50,311 nt of DNA from Actinobacteria bacterium UBA959 (lineage in GTDB: Bacteria; Actinomycetota; Actinomycetes; S36-B12; UBA5976): NCBI GenBank assembly GCA_002293025.1, contig DBCL01000007.1:18864-69174 (forward strand), in the 5' to 3' direction. Below the pieces are notes generated by a model. It saw nothing but the letters and a program-made list of their open reading frames with translations. It was not told the DNA's origin and made no database searches. A program made the position numbers and the translations under genes. This document shows positions 24,923 through 34,106 of this stretch, piece by piece (position 1 is the first letter of the stretch; every line of letters starts with the position of its first letter).

Positions 24923-25889
24923 ACAAGTTAATGCTGCTTTAGCTAAATTAGTTTCAGATGGCAAGATCTCTAGCGAGCAGGCACAGCTAGTTGCTGAAGA
25001 ACTTGACCCAACCTCACAAGGGAAGAGTCTTTCCCGGGTGGCTGAGATTGGGAGTTATGCAGGTGCCACTTTGGTTGCAGGTGCTGGATTATGGATGGGC
25101 ATTGAGTTAACTGAGGGTAATGAAGTTCTGCGAACTGCAATGCTGTTTTTAATCGGTGTGGCACTGTGGGGAGCAGCGTTCTTGTTTTTCAATATTTTAA
25201 AACCAAATCAGAATGGCAGCAGTGTCTTGTTTGGGGACACTCGACTTAGATTAGCGAGCACACTTTCGGTATTAGGTTCGGCTTTACTAGTCGGGGCAGC
25301 AGCTTCAACATTTAGTAACAACGACTCCAATGAATACGGATCATTAATTGCGCTCCAAGCGGTTGTCTTATTTGCCATTGCTGCTAAATTCTTTGCAACA
25401 GTCCTTCCTGAAAGTGCGCTATTTGTATCTGTTCAAATTTTAGGTGTTAGCTTGTGGGAAAGTTTTGGCAATCCACTTCGAGCAGATTTCCCATGGGTTA
25501 TTGCCTTGATTATGGTTATTGTCTCGCTAAGTTGGCTTAAGTTTGCCAATCTATTTTCTGCTAAAGACTTAATTGTGGCTGCCAGTATCGGTATGGCCAC
25601 AATTTGGGGATTGATTTCGCCAAGCTCAAATGATCACCGAGCAGTTGGCTTGGCTTTGTTGGCAGCTGTGGTAGCGGTGGCGATGTTTGGTCAGTTTAAA
25701 ATTGGTGGCTGGGCTTTTACTGCAGGTGCAGTTGGGTCTTTGCTGGCTTTAACATTCCAAGTGGTGGCACCAGTAACACAAAGGGCCCTAGGTTTGTTTA
25801 TAACTGGCCTTGTGATGTTGCTGGCCTCGTGGCTTTTGATTAGAAGAGATAAACGCAAATCACTGAAGACACTAGACTCTGCCAACTAA
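24909..25889 (+). CDS. DUF2157-like polytopic membrane protein
   Basis: 326 residues. A soluble N-terminal segment of about 45 residues with QVNAALAKLVSDGKISSEQA resembles the helix-turn unit that precedes the helices in DUF2157 proteins; about nine or ten hydrophobic segments follow, ending in a Lys/Arg-rich tail. The function of the family is unknown. The start lies 14 bases inside the previous gene, with AAGG ahead, implying coupled translation. The family call is moderate; the membrane topology is clear. Confidence 0.75.
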   Translation: MKSREQVNAALAKLVSDGKISSEQAQLVAEELDPTSQGKSLSRVAEIGSYAGATLVAGAGLWMGIELTEGNEVLRTAMLFLIGVALWGAAFLFFNILKPNQNGSSVLFGDTRLRLASTLSVLGSALLVGAAASTFSNNDSNEYGSLIALQAVVLFAIAAKFFATVLPESALFVSVQILGVSLWESFGNPLRADFPWVIALIMVIVSLSWLKFANLFSAKDLIVAASIGMATIWGLISPSSNDHRAVGLALLAAVVAVAMFGQFKIGGWAFTAGAVGSLLALTFQVVAPVTQRALGLFITGLVMLLASWLLIRRDKRKSLKTLDSAN

Positions 25890-25907
25890 TTTAAAGAGTA
25901 GGTAATC

Positions 25908-26741
25908 GTGGCTGCGCTATTGGCTTTAATTGCAAGTTTAACCTGGGGTGTTGCTGACTACATGGGAGGAATTGCTTCCAGAAAAGCATCGCCAACCCAA
26001 GTACTAGTTGTTGCATACCCATCTGGGGCAGTAATTATTACCTTGATGGCTTTTCTGGCAGTCCCAGGAGAATTTTCTACGGATGCAGCACTTTGGGGTG
26101 TTTTGGCAGGAAGCATTGGAGCGCTAGCAGTCGCTTTGTTGTATATCGCATTAAGTCGAGGCCCAATGGGCGTGGTTTCACCAATTACTGCCGTGATGTC
26201 AGGTGCGGTACCAACAGCAGTTGGGTTATTAAATGGAGAACGCTTAACACTATTAGGTATAACTGGAATTGCACTTGCAGCGCTTGCCGTAATTTTAGTA
26301 AGTCGAGAGAAAGGTGAGCATGTAAAGGTTGCTCCTTCAACAATCCTGATCTCGATAGCTAGTGGAAGTGCGATTGGACTTTATTTAAGTGCACTTAGCT
26401 TGGCACCAGAAGAGTCAGGGATCTGGGCTGCAACAGTTGGTCGCTGGACCTCATCAATCTTGGTTGCGGTTGTGGTATTTGCGGTTATCAAAAATTTCAC
26501 GCGAAATGGTTTTCCATGGATGTTGGCGATTGTCTCTGGATTCTTGGATGCAACTGCAAATGCTGTATTCCAACTTGCCTCACAGCGGGGGCTATTGTCG
26601 ATTGTGGCCGTTTTGGGCTCGTTGTATCCAGCCACAACAGCTCTGCTCGCTCGCTTCTTAATCCAAGAACGACTCAGTCGAATTCAAATAGTAGGCGTTC
26701 TCCTGGCCTTTTTGGCAGCAGCTTTACTGGCCTTGGCCTAG
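25908..26741 (+). CDS. EamA family (DMT) transporter
   Basis: 277 residues with ten predicted helices in two repeats. The first repeat begins ALIASLTWGVADYMGGI and the second includes SGSAIGLYLSALSLAPEESG, with family-type ends LIQERLSRIQIVGVLLAFLAA. Drug/metabolite transporters of this group move amino acids, nucleotides or other small molecules; the cargo is not evident. The GTG start at 25908 is 18 bases after the previous stop, with a weak AGTAGG ahead. It is the last clear member of the run beginning at 23720. Confidence 0.88.
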   Translation: MAALLALIASLTWGVADYMGGIASRKASPTQVLVVAYPSGAVIITLMAFLAVPGEFSTDAALWGVLAGSIGALAVALLYIALSRGPMGVVSPITAVMSGAVPTAVGLLNGERLTLLGITGIALAALAVILVSREKGEHVKVAPSTILISIASGSAIGLYLSALSLAPEESGIWAATVGRWTSSILVAVVVFAVIKNFTRNGFPWMLAIVSGFLDATANAVFQLASQRGLLSIVAVLGSLYPATTALLARFLIQERLSRIQIVGVLLAFLAAALLALA

Positions 26742-26782
26742 AAGGCCGAGCATTTGTCGGCTGAAACTGCCACAATGTGTGG

Positions 26783-27925
26783 ATGAATAACTCCCTTCTA
26801 GTTTCGTTGGCGTTGGCTGTAATTTGCGTGGGCCTGTTAGTTGCACTTTTACGTAAGAGCCCCTCTGCTGCTGGCTCACTAACCGAATCAGATCTATTGG
26901 CCCTTACCCAAAAGGTCTTAGATGAACAGGCAGCCAAGCTAAGTGAACAAGCCAAAGAAGCAAGAGAGCGTCAAGAAAAAGAAGATAGCTTACGAAGAGA
27001 GTCCTTAGATCAGCTATTAAAACCCTTACAAGAAAATCTTGAAAAAGTCCAAACAAAATTACAGTCCTTGGATACACAGCGCGCTGAACTCAAACAACAA
27101 CTAGATGACTATCGAGATCTTGGTAAAGAACTAAATGAGAAAACCACTCAACTAGGAAATGCACTCAGACGCCCAGAGATTAGAGGTCGTTGGGGAGAAA
27201 TGCAGTTGCGAAATTTGGTTAAACTTGCTGGAATGACAAGCTACGTAGATTTTCATGAGCAGATAACTCTTGACGAAGATGACGATCGAATTCGTCCAGA
27301 TATGGTTGTCACACTGTCTGAAGGTGCGCAGATCGCTGTTGATTCCAAAGTCCCATTGGATGGTTATTTAGATGCAGTTGGTTTACATGGAGAAGAACGC
27401 GACCAGGCTATGCAGAAAGTCTCTAAGCAGATTAAATCACACATCAAACAATTATCAGATAAAGCGTATTGGCAAACTTTAGAGAAATCAGCGAACTTTA
27501 CAGTTATGTTTATTCCTATTGAAGGTGCATTCCATGAGGCAGTGGCAATTGATCATGATTTGATGGAATATGCAGCAAATCATAAGATCTCAATTGCAAC
27601 TCCATTCACACTACTTGGACTACTTTCCACAATCGCTCGCCTTGAGACTCAATTTCAAATTGCTCAAGAAATTGACGTTTACCTAAAAGAAGCCAGAAAA
27701 TTACACAAGCGAGCTGAGGTATTTGTTGATCATTTAGGTAAGGCGCAGAAGTCAGTTTCAACAGCTAATAAGCATGTCGATGCTGCAGCACGATCATTTG
27801 ATCGAAACTTTATGAAGTCTATAAGTGATATGAATTCGATGGCTTTAGCCTCCGGTAAAACTGATGAACTGGATGCAAGCGAGACACTCCTAGAAATAAC
27901 CGAAGCTGAGTTTGATAACGAATAG
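26783..27925 (+). CDS. rmuC: DNA recombination protein RmuC
   Basis: 380 residues. One N-terminal helix (about 5-25) anchors it to the membrane. A long coiled coil runs to about residue 125, and the RmuC nuclease-like domain follows with the blocks RPEIRGRWGEMQLRNLVKLAG and VDSKVPLDGYL. RmuC restricts inversions at short repeats, probably by cutting DNA. The ATG at 26783 is preferred over the GTG at 26777 because CACAAT lies six bases before it. Its stop abuts the convergent arsC stop with no spacer. Confidence 0.92.
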   Translation: MNNSLLVSLALAVICVGLLVALLRKSPSAAGSLTESDLLALTQKVLDEQAAKLSEQAKEARERQEKEDSLRRESLDQLLKPLQENLEKVQTKLQSLDTQRAELKQQLDDYRDLGKELNEKTTQLGNALRRPEIRGRWGEMQLRNLVKLAGMTSYVDFHEQITLDEDDDRIRPDMVVTLSEGAQIAVDSKVPLDGYLDAVGLHGEERDQAMQKVSKQIKSHIKQLSDKAYWQTLEKSANFTVMFIPIEGAFHEAVAIDHDLMEYAANHKISIATPFTLLGLLSTIARLETQFQIAQEIDVYLKEARKLHKRAEVFVDHLGKAQKSVSTANKHVDAAARSFDRNFMKSISDMNSMALASGKTDELDASETLLEITEAEFDNE

Positions 27926-28354
27926 TTAGTTGATTACAGATTCAGAGAAGTCTTTTTCAGGGAAGAGTTCTTTAAGAAGTAGTCGCACTCGTAGGTCTAT
28001 GTCATTTCGGATAGCCCGCACAGACTCAATTCCTTGACCTGCTGGGTCTTCTAATTTCCAATCTAAATAATTTTTCCCAGGGTAGATAGCGCAGGCATCA
28101 CCACAACCCATAGTTATCACAACGTCACTTGCTTGCACCATGGCATCTTCTAATTTCTTTGGGATTCCATCTAGGATCGCAACCCCTAGCTCCTCGAGTG
28201 CTGTCTTGGCAACTGGATTCATGGTTTCAGCTGGCATTGAACCAGCACTTCGCACTACGACATCTTCTGGTGCGTAATGTGCAAGGAGAGCGGCAGCCAT
28301 TTGAGACCGTCCAGCGTTATGGACACAGACAAACAAAACTTCAGTTGGCTTCAT
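27926..28354 (-). CDS. arsC: Arsenate reductase / low-molecular-weight phosphatase family
   Basis: 142 residues. The phosphatase loop CVHNAGRSQ (C10 to Q18) begins the catalytic site. Further cysteines occur in MGCGDACAIYP near residue 82-88, in the positions used for the intramolecular thiol relay of thioredoxin-coupled arsenate reductases. The end has DWKLEDPAGQ, carrying the acidic catalytic Asp. It reduces arsenate to arsenite. No ArsR or arsenite pump gene is adjacent. Confidence 0.9.
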   Translation of the reverse strand: MKPTEVLFVCVHNAGRSQMAAALLAHYAPEDVVVRSAGSMPAETMNPVAKTALEELGVAILDGIPKKLEDAMVQASDVVITMGCGDACAIYPGKNYLDWKLEDPAGQGIESVRAIRNDIDLRVRLLLKELFPEKDFSESVIN

Positions 28355-28414
28355 GATTCAATCCTAAGTCTGATTTTCAACACAGTTTAACTTTGCTAAT
28401 TAACAGCAGGTGAA

Positions 28415-29653
28415 CTATCGCAAAATTTGTCGGGCTGTTCGGTCGTAAGTTAGGTAGTTCCAGCCCCAGTCAATGACTACTTGAAGTCGGTTACGCCCTC
28501 CAAGTAGATATGCCAAATGCAGACCTAACCAAGCCAGCCAGGCAATCAAACCACTGATTCGAATTTTGCCAACCCAGACAACTGCATCAGATCTTCCAAT
28601 TGTGGCCATCGACCCTTTATCGCGATACTTAAGTTCTGGGTGGTCAGGATCTTTAAGGAGGGCGGCAACATGTCTGCCCATCTGCATAGCAACTGGTGCA
28701 ACCATGGGAAGAATTGTCCCCTTTTCATTGCGAGCAGCGAGATCACCTACTACAAAAATATTTGGATAGCTTGTTCCAGTTGGTCGACAATGCCCATCAA
28801 CTTCAATGCGACCATCTCGCCTGGCAGAAACTCCCAAGTGTCTAGCCAAAATATCACCCAATGAATTGCCCTTAACGCCAGCAGTCCACACAGTTAAGTT
28901 GGATTCCAACAGGCGGCCACCTTTTAAGGAAACGTCCTTAGCAGTTACTTCAGCAACTTGTCCTTGCGTTAGCACCTCAACTCCTCGCCTGATCAAGTCA
29001 CGCTTTGCAACAGCTGAAAGTGAGTCAGGAAACATTGGCAAGAGTCGGTCGCCAGCCTCAACCAAAGTCACCTTGAGCGCTGATGGGCCAAGTTCAGGAA
29101 AATCCTTATGTAATACTTTAGATAATTCTGCTAAAGCTCCGGCCAGCTCAACTCCAGTAGGGCCACCACCAACAATGACGATTGGGACTGCATGGTGCCC
29201 ATATCTAGAAGCATCTTCTAATGCACGCATTACCTTTGATCGAATTAAAAGAGCTTCGTCAATAGTTTTCATTCCTAAGGTGTGCTCTTTAGCTCCCTTT
29301 ACTCCAAAATCTGCAGTTACGGAACCTGCTGCCACCACTAGGGTGTCATAATTAATGCGCTCACCAGAACCTAGTAGAACTCTATTGTGATCAGGTTCAA
29401 TATCGATCACCGTATCAAGCAAAAATGTTGCACCACTTTTTCTAATTGCAGCTCGAGCAGGGTGAGCGATCGATTCGGCAGTTAATCCAGCCGAAGCAAC
29501 TTGATAAAGCAATGGAGAAAATGTGTGATAGTTATGCGTATCAATGAGCGTGATCTGAGAACTGGAATCATCTAACGCTTTGATAAACGACAGGCCGCCA
29601 AACCCAGCACCGATTACTACCACTTGCTTCTTTAGGGTCAAATCGGGTTTCAC
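28415..29653 (-). CDS. ndh: Type II NADH dehydrogenase
   Basis: 412 residues. An N-terminal FAD loop GAGFGGLSF (about 15-23), an NADH loop VGGGPTGVELAG near 160, and the quinone-site region with PMVAPVAMQMGRHVA near 320 define NDH-2. The C-terminal amphipathic part (about 365-390) docks it on the membrane. It passes electrons from NADH to quinone without pumping protons. The start is GTG at 29653, with AAAGG ahead. It is single and divergent from the lipid-kinase region. Confidence 0.93.
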   Translation of the reverse strand: MKPDLTLKKQVVVIGAGFGGLSFIKALDDSSSQITLIDTHNYHTFSPLLYQVASAGLTAESIAHPARAAIRKSGATFLLDTVIDIEPDHNRVLLGSGERINYDTLVVAAGSVTADFGVKGAKEHTLGMKTIDEALLIRSKVMRALEDASRYGHHAVPIVIVGGGPTGVELAGALAELSKVLHKDFPELGPSALKVTLVEAGDRLLPMFPDSLSAVAKRDLIRRGVEVLTQGQVAEVTAKDVSLKGGRLLESNLTVWTAGVKGNSLGDILARHLGVSARRDGRIEVDGHCRPTGTSYPNIFVVGDLAARNEKGTILPMVAPVAMQMGRHVAALLKDPDHPELKYRDKGSMATIGRSDAVVWVGKIRISGLIAWLAWLGLHLAYLLGGRNRLQVVIDWGWNYLTYDRTARQILR

Positions 29654-29715
29654 GAAGGCCTTTCTTATGCGGGTCTAAACAGATTCAGAGTCTATTGCCA
29701 ATAAGGTGGCCCGGC

Positions 29716-29888
29716 ATGAGACAAACCAATAAACAGCACACGGGGCTGCTGGCGCGCCTCTGGTAACGATTTTGTACACCTATTTTCTAATCGGTGATGC
29801 TTCGTTATCACTTGAATATTTAGGAGTTGCCATAGTGGTCTTTGGGTTAGGAATGGCTCAGTCGCGACAGAAAGGGTCAGCTAAGTAA
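29716..29888 (+). pseudogene. Small membrane ORF broken by a one-base frame change
   Basis: An ATG at 29716, eight bases after TAAGGT, opens a frame that stops after 16 codons (TAA at 29764-29766). From about 29740 another frame is open to TAA at 29886-29888. It encodes a hydrophobic stretch and a basic tail, and its stop overlaps the next ATG (TAATG). Joining the two at the GGGG run (29752-29755) with one extra G would give a protein of about 57 residues with one membrane helix. Either the gene is decayed, the sequence lacks a base, or translation starts at an internal TTG (29772), leaving about 38 residues. Confidence 0.45.
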
Positions 29889-30790
29889 TGGCTCGCACGG
29901 CACTGTTATTGGTGAACCCATCTGCTGGGGGAGGCCGAGCCAAACGTAAGGCCAATCTGGTTTTTGATTATTTAGTCAAGTCCGGATGGAGTGTTGAATT
30001 AGACGAAAGCAGTGATCTCGCAGATTTACAAAATAAAGTAAGAAGTTGCAATCAGGAAGTACTGGTTCTTCTAGCAGGGGATGGCAGCCTAAGAGCTGCG
30101 GCTGAGGAGTTAGTTCGACATCAAAAACCCACGTTGCTTGCCCCGCTTCCAGCAGGTAGAGGAAATGATTTCTGTTCTGCTCTTGGAATTTCAAAAAACT
30201 TAAATCAAGCGCTGCTTAATCTCTGCACCTCGGCAGAAGTTGTTGCGATAGATGTGCTCAGCATCAACAAAGATCTCGTAGCCCTTGGTTCGATCAGCAT
30301 TGGTCTGGACGCAACTGCTGGGGCTATTGCGCATAGTCTGCAAATGAGCAAAACACTTAAATCTAAACTCCTTAAAGGCGCTCCGCTCTATGTTTATGCA
30401 GCACTTAAAGCCTTGCGGTCTTGGCAGACTGCGCCTGTTCAGGTATCAGTTGATGAAGGTGCATTTGAGGACTTAGGAATTTGGCTCTATGTGGTTTCTA
30501 ATTCTGGAATATTTGGAGGAGGCATGAAAATCTCTCCTAACTCTGGACTAACCGATGGCGTATTTGAGATTATCCAAGTTGGTGAAGTAAGTAAATTTGA
30601 CTTTTTAAAGACCTTGCCAAAGGTTTTTAAAGGTACACACTTGACACACCCAAAATTAAGTATGCGAACTGCCTATAAACTAGAAATATCCAGTTCCAAG
30701 AATTTAAGTGTCTTCGCAGATGGTGACCCAATTACGGATTTACCTATATCAATTGGGATATTGAATTCGGCTCTAAAGGTACTCAAATAA
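29888..30790 (+). CDS. Diacylglycerol kinase family lipid kinase (YegS/BmrU type)
   Basis: 300 residues. The catalytic-domain blocks are LLVNPSAGGGRA at the N-terminus, the nucleotide loop LAGDGSLRAAAEEL near 60-73, and LPAGRGNDFCSALG near 90. The C-terminal half is the beta-sandwich with NSGIFGGGMKISPNSGLTDG. It phosphorylates a lipid alcohol, probably diacylglycerol, at the inner membrane face. The ATG at 29888 overlaps the stop of the small ORF upstream, suggesting the two were coupled. Confidence 0.92.
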   Translation: MARTALLLVNPSAGGGRAKRKANLVFDYLVKSGWSVELDESSDLADLQNKVRSCNQEVLVLLAGDGSLRAAAEELVRHQKPTLLAPLPAGRGNDFCSALGISKNLNQALLNLCTSAEVVAIDVLSINKDLVALGSISIGLDATAGAIAHSLQMSKTLKSKLLKGAPLYVYAALKALRSWQTAPVQVSVDEGAFEDLGIWLYVVSNSGIFGGGMKISPNSGLTDGVFEIIQVGEVSKFDFLKTLPKVFKGTHLTHPKLSMRTAYKLEISSSKNLSVFADGDPITDLPISIGILNSALKVLK

Positions 30791-30794
30791 GAAA

Positions 30795-30824
30795 CAGCAG
30801 GTGGTGTGTGGACACCACCTGCTG
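30795..30824. terminator. 13-pair hairpin between the lipid kinase gene and trmB
   Basis: CAGCAGGTGGTGT (30795-30807) pairs perfectly with ACACCACCTGCTG (30812-30824) around GTGG. Read leftward it is followed by TTTCTTATTT, a fair U-rich tail for the trmB transcript; read rightward there is no U tract. The remaining gap, 30825-30942, holds no gene that can be supported; GAGTTGA (30828-30834) and TCAACTC (30878-30884) could pair. Confidence 0.65.
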
Positions 30825-30942
30825 TGCGAGTTGAGACTTCCACAATTGCTCGTGGGCTCCTACCCTCGTATGCGAATTCAACTCTGGCTTACGCAATTAA
30901 GCAAATTAGAAAATCTAAAGTTGTAGTTGAGAGTTTTTTAGT

Positions 30943-31608
30943 TTAGTTTGCTGGTTTTTTGGAGGCTATAAACTCTCGTATTGGTCGACCGTCAGCTATG
31001 CCTCTGCGCTCAAATTTGGTTATTGGCCGCCAATTTGGTCTCGCAACTAACTCAACGCAATCAATCCTAGAATCTTGGGCAAGCACCAATGCCATTTGTT
31101 TACCGTAATGCTCCCAGTCAGTGATGGTATGAATTCGACCACCAACCTTGAGTTTATTGATAAATAGACCCAAGAATTGATCACTGATAATTCTTCTATT
31201 TTGGTGTTTGGTTTTTCGCCATGGATCTGGAAACCAAATGCGGAGCTCATCAAGGGACTCGCTGGGTACACAATCATTTAAAACCTCAATTGCATCCCTT
31301 ACTACAACCCTTATGTTGGGTAATCCACTTTCTTTCGCCTTTGCAATCAACGAGCCAACTCCTGGAGTGTGCACCTCCACACAAATAAGCAGAACATCTG
31401 GATTTTTTTGGGCAAACTCCAACGCTGCCTCACCCATGCCTGAGCCAATTTCCAAAATGACCTGGTGATGTGGATAGATAGACTGGAAATCCCAAACCCC
31501 AGGCGGCATCAAGAATTCATCTAGGTAGTTTTGTAGGGCAAATGTTGCAGAAGTCGAAGGCCGGCTACGCCTGGGATGAAACGTGCGGATGTGACTAACG
31601 ATTGGCAT
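30943..31608 (-). CDS. trmB: tRNA (guanine-N7-)-methyltransferase
   Basis: 221 residues. The SAM-binding motif EIGSGMGEAALEFA is near residue 53, and the family signature RIWFPDPWRKTKHQNRRI is near 123-140. The C-terminus has the tRNA-binding block TKFERRG. It forms m7G46 in the variable loop of tRNAs. The gene start lies 14 bases inside the preceding GNAT gene, so the two are coupled. Confidence 0.96.
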   Translation of the reverse strand: MPIVSHIRTFHPRRSRPSTSATFALQNYLDEFLMPPGVWDFQSIYPHHQVILEIGSGMGEAALEFAQKNPDVLLICVEVHTPGVGSLIAKAKESGLPNIRVVVRDAIEVLNDCVPSESLDELRIWFPDPWRKTKHQNRRIISDQFLGLFINKLKVGGRIHTITDWEHYGKQMALVLAQDSRIDCVELVARPNWRPITKFERRGIADGRPIREFIASKKPAN

Positions 31609-32077
31609 GTAACTGTTTTCTAATTACGCAGACAGGATGGTTGGCTATTTGGGCAGTTCTAACAAATTGCCACCCTAACGATTCATACCAATTCAATTTG
31701 TCTTCAGTGTACGCAAACAATTCTTTAAATCCTAAAGATTGAACTTTCTGTTCTTGTGCAGTAACCAGCAGTGTTCCTATCCCTTTTCTTCTAAATCTTG
31801 GATGAACAAACACTGCAGCCAACCATGGACCAGATTCATCAGCCCCAGGTAACTCATCATCTTTAAGAACTGAAGCAACTCCAGCCAATTCACCATTGAC
31901 TAAGGCACAACAAGCCAACGGCACAGATCTAGTGAAATCTGATTCCTTGTAGTGGTTCAAATACCATTGAGCTGAATCATTGGGAAAGGAATCCCGCCAC
32001 ATTCGAACACTCCAGGCTGCGGCCTGGGATCTAAGCGCTGCATCTTTAGGCATTTTGTGAATGCTGATGCGGGTCAT
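31595..32077 (-). CDS. GNAT family N-acetyltransferase
   Basis: 160 residues. The acetyl-CoA-binding motif A is VHPRFRRKGIGTLLV near 95-109, after a beta strand with LAAVF, and the C-terminal NWYESLGWQFV block is the usual motif B. The acceptor is unknown. CAAGAT lies six bases before the ATG, a variant of the leaderless -10. It heads a two-gene unit with trmB. Confidence 0.9.
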   Translation of the reverse strand: MTRISIHKMPKDAALRSQAAAWSVRMWRDSFPNDSAQWYLNHYKESDFTRSVPLACCALVNGELAGVASVLKDDELPGADESGPWLAAVFVHPRFRRKGIGTLLVTAQEQKVQSLGFKELFAYTEDKLNWYESLGWQFVRTAQIANHPVCVIRKQLHANR

Positions 32078-32113
32078 GGCTAGATCTTGCCCTAGGTAGG
32101 CAAAGATTTCACT

Positions 32114-32989
32114 ATGGCCACTACCTCATTTGTTTACCCACCCCCAACGGATGGAAAACCATTTAGATTGGTTATGGGGTTGCGGCAATTAGATCCAGCA
32201 AACTTCCTAGAGGGCGGCTCAGATTTGTTAACTCAAATTCAAGAGCGCAACCAGATAATTGAATTGAAACGTGAGATTGTTTTTCAAGCATTGCCTGATT
32301 TTACTGATCCAGCAGAGCAGTTCAAAGAATTGATTCTGCAAAACTTAAGGCAGTTTCATTCTCAGACCTATCAGATCACAGGGAAAAATCTTATTGAACA
32401 TAAACCATCTGGGATAAAGGTGGATTTAGACACAGATCACCCATTCGTCTGCTTGGGAAGAATTATTCCAGAGGATTTGTGCTTAATGTCTCGGATAGAA
32501 AATGAATGGGTCCTAACGGCTGGACTCGTAGCTTATCCATCAAGGTGGAGTTTGCAGGAAAAGATCGGTCAAGGGTTAGACCAAATTCATCAACCAGTTC
32601 CTGATTATCAAAAAGCATTGCAGCCAGTCATGACCCCTACTTTTGACAAACTAGTTTGGCAGCGTCCAGTTTGGCGTTTGAATTGGGCACTGCATAGCTC
32701 TCCCCAGTTACACCAACCAACTGCCGTGCACATGGACGCAGATCCGTGGGATTACTGGTGGCGAACTGAGCGCCAAACCTTAACCAAACTTGAGGGTCGA
32801 GATCACATACTTTTCACAATTCGAAACCGCACTGAACCATTAAGTCTGATAAAGCAAAACCCAGAGGCAGCTAAGGGGTTTGGAGAAGCTTTGGCATCTC
32901 TTAGCCCTGAGACAATTGCCTATAAGGGGCTGTCGAAACAACATCAACAAATAGTCGATGCGCTTTGCTCATTAAAGCTAGGGAATTAA
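32114..32989 (+). CDS. DUF3445 protein, heme-dependent oxidative N-demethylase-like
   Basis: 291 residues. Blocks characteristic of DUF3445 (HODM alpha subunit-like) are present: PSRWSLQEKIGQGLDQIHQP near 140-160, RPVWRLNWAL near 183, and WWRTERQTLTKLEG followed by ILFTIRN near 235-245. In studied bacteria this protein binds heme and, with reductase subunits, removes a methyl group from dimethylamine-type substrates. No reductase subunit genes are adjacent, so the partner and substrate are unknown. The start is ATG at 32114 without a ribosome site; AAAGAT lies six bases ahead. Its end overlaps the HDAC-like gene by 12 bases. Confidence 0.83.
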   Translation: MATTSFVYPPPTDGKPFRLVMGLRQLDPANFLEGGSDLLTQIQERNQIIELKREIVFQALPDFTDPAEQFKELILQNLRQFHSQTYQITGKNLIEHKPSGIKVDLDTDHPFVCLGRIIPEDLCLMSRIENEWVLTAGLVAYPSRWSLQEKIGQGLDQIHQPVPDYQKALQPVMTPTFDKLVWQRPVWRLNWALHSSPQLHQPTAVHMDADPWDYWWRTERQTLTKLEGRDHILFTIRNRTEPLSLIKQNPEAAKGFGEALASLSPETIAYKGLSKQHQQIVDALCSLKLGN

Positions 32990-34084
32990 ATCTACTAGTT
33001 TTGCTGCTAACTCGATTTCGGTTGCTTGATCACGGGTCAAAGTTTGGGCAGGGTAATTGTCAACATGAGCAAATGGATCGGCTAATAGCTTTACCTGAGA
33101 TAATTCCTGAAGTACTGCTTGCCCACAAAAAGGTGCATAAACTGCACTGTAGCCACCTTCATGTGTCATCAAAATTCGACCATCACAAACTTCTGCAGCA
33201 ACTTTCATCAGTTTGGCTGTAAGAGATCCATATCCATTTGCAGTTAAAAGCATTCGACCCAAAGGATCAAAGACACAGGCATCAAATCCAGACGCGACAA
33301 TAATTAGTTCAGGCTTAAATTTCAAGATAGCTGGAACTACCACTTGATCAAATACGCTCTCATATCCTTGATTACCAACTCCTGCAGGTAGTGGAACATT
33401 TATGTTTGTTCCGATGGCATTCGACGCTCCCGTTTCAGATCTCAAACCACTATCGTGTGGGTATAGACGATCTTGGTGGATAGAAAGAGTTAGGACAGAA
33501 GCGTCATCGTAGAAAATATCTTGTGAGCCATTACCGTGGTGCACATCCCAGTCAATGATTGCAACCCTTGAAATCCCATGAACTCCTTGAGCATGTTTTA
33601 CGGCTAGCGCTGCATTAGAAAATATGCAATAACCCATCCCTAGGTCTGAAACAGCATGGTGTCCAGGTGGTCGAACTAATGCGTAGCCATTTGTAATTTT
33701 CTTACTAAAAATTGCGTCAACCATTTCCAATATGCCACCTGCAGCTAAGGCCGCAATCTCATACCCACCTTTACCGAATGGAGTGGTCAAATCTCCAGCG
33801 TCACCACCAAGTCTTAGCTGTGACTGAGATTTAATCGAGTCTATGTAAGTTTGTGTGTGAACCCTGAGCAATTCTTGATTTGTTATTTGCCGTGGCTCAA
33901 TTCTGATTAAGTGCTTGATTAATCCTGATACAACAATCAACTCATGAATGCGCCGCTTAGTGTCTGCATGTTCATAATTGTGGTAGGGCTGCAAACCTAT
34001 GCCTGGGTCAGTGGGGGCATCCCCAGCAAACGTTCCGGTGTCATGCCAGCCAAAGACTTCATGGTAAAGGTATCCCGTATTCAC
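32978..34084 (-). CDS. Histone deacetylase-family amidohydrolase (AcuC/acetylpolyamine type)
   Basis: 368 residues. Zinc-site blocks are intact: RPPGHHA with the two active histidines near 142, DWDVHHGNG with Asp and His ligands near 179-187, and EGGYS at the C-terminal end. Bacterial members deacetylate acetylpolyamines, acetoin-linked proteins or similar amides. The MNTGYLYHEVFGWHDTG start resembles the class II-like branch. The GTG at 34084 has TTAGAT six bases ahead, an imperfect match to the leaderless pattern; the divergent yajQ gene starts 34 bases away, so the two promoters nearly overlap. Confidence 0.9.
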   Translation of the reverse strand: MNTGYLYHEVFGWHDTGTFAGDAPTDPGIGLQPYHNYEHADTKRRIHELIVVSGLIKHLIRIEPRQITNQELLRVHTQTYIDSIKSQSQLRLGGDAGDLTTPFGKGGYEIAALAAGGILEMVDAIFSKKITNGYALVRPPGHHAVSDLGMGYCIFSNAALAVKHAQGVHGISRVAIIDWDVHHGNGSQDIFYDDASVLTLSIHQDRLYPHDSGLRSETGASNAIGTNINVPLPAGVGNQGYESVFDQVVVPAILKFKPELIIVASGFDACVFDPLGRMLLTANGYGSLTAKLMKVAAEVCDGRILMTHEGGYSAVYAPFCGQAVLQELSQVKLLADPFAHVDNYPAQTLTRDQATEIELAAKLVDLIP

Positions 34085-34106
34085 AGGGACATCTAACTAC
34101 ATCGTC

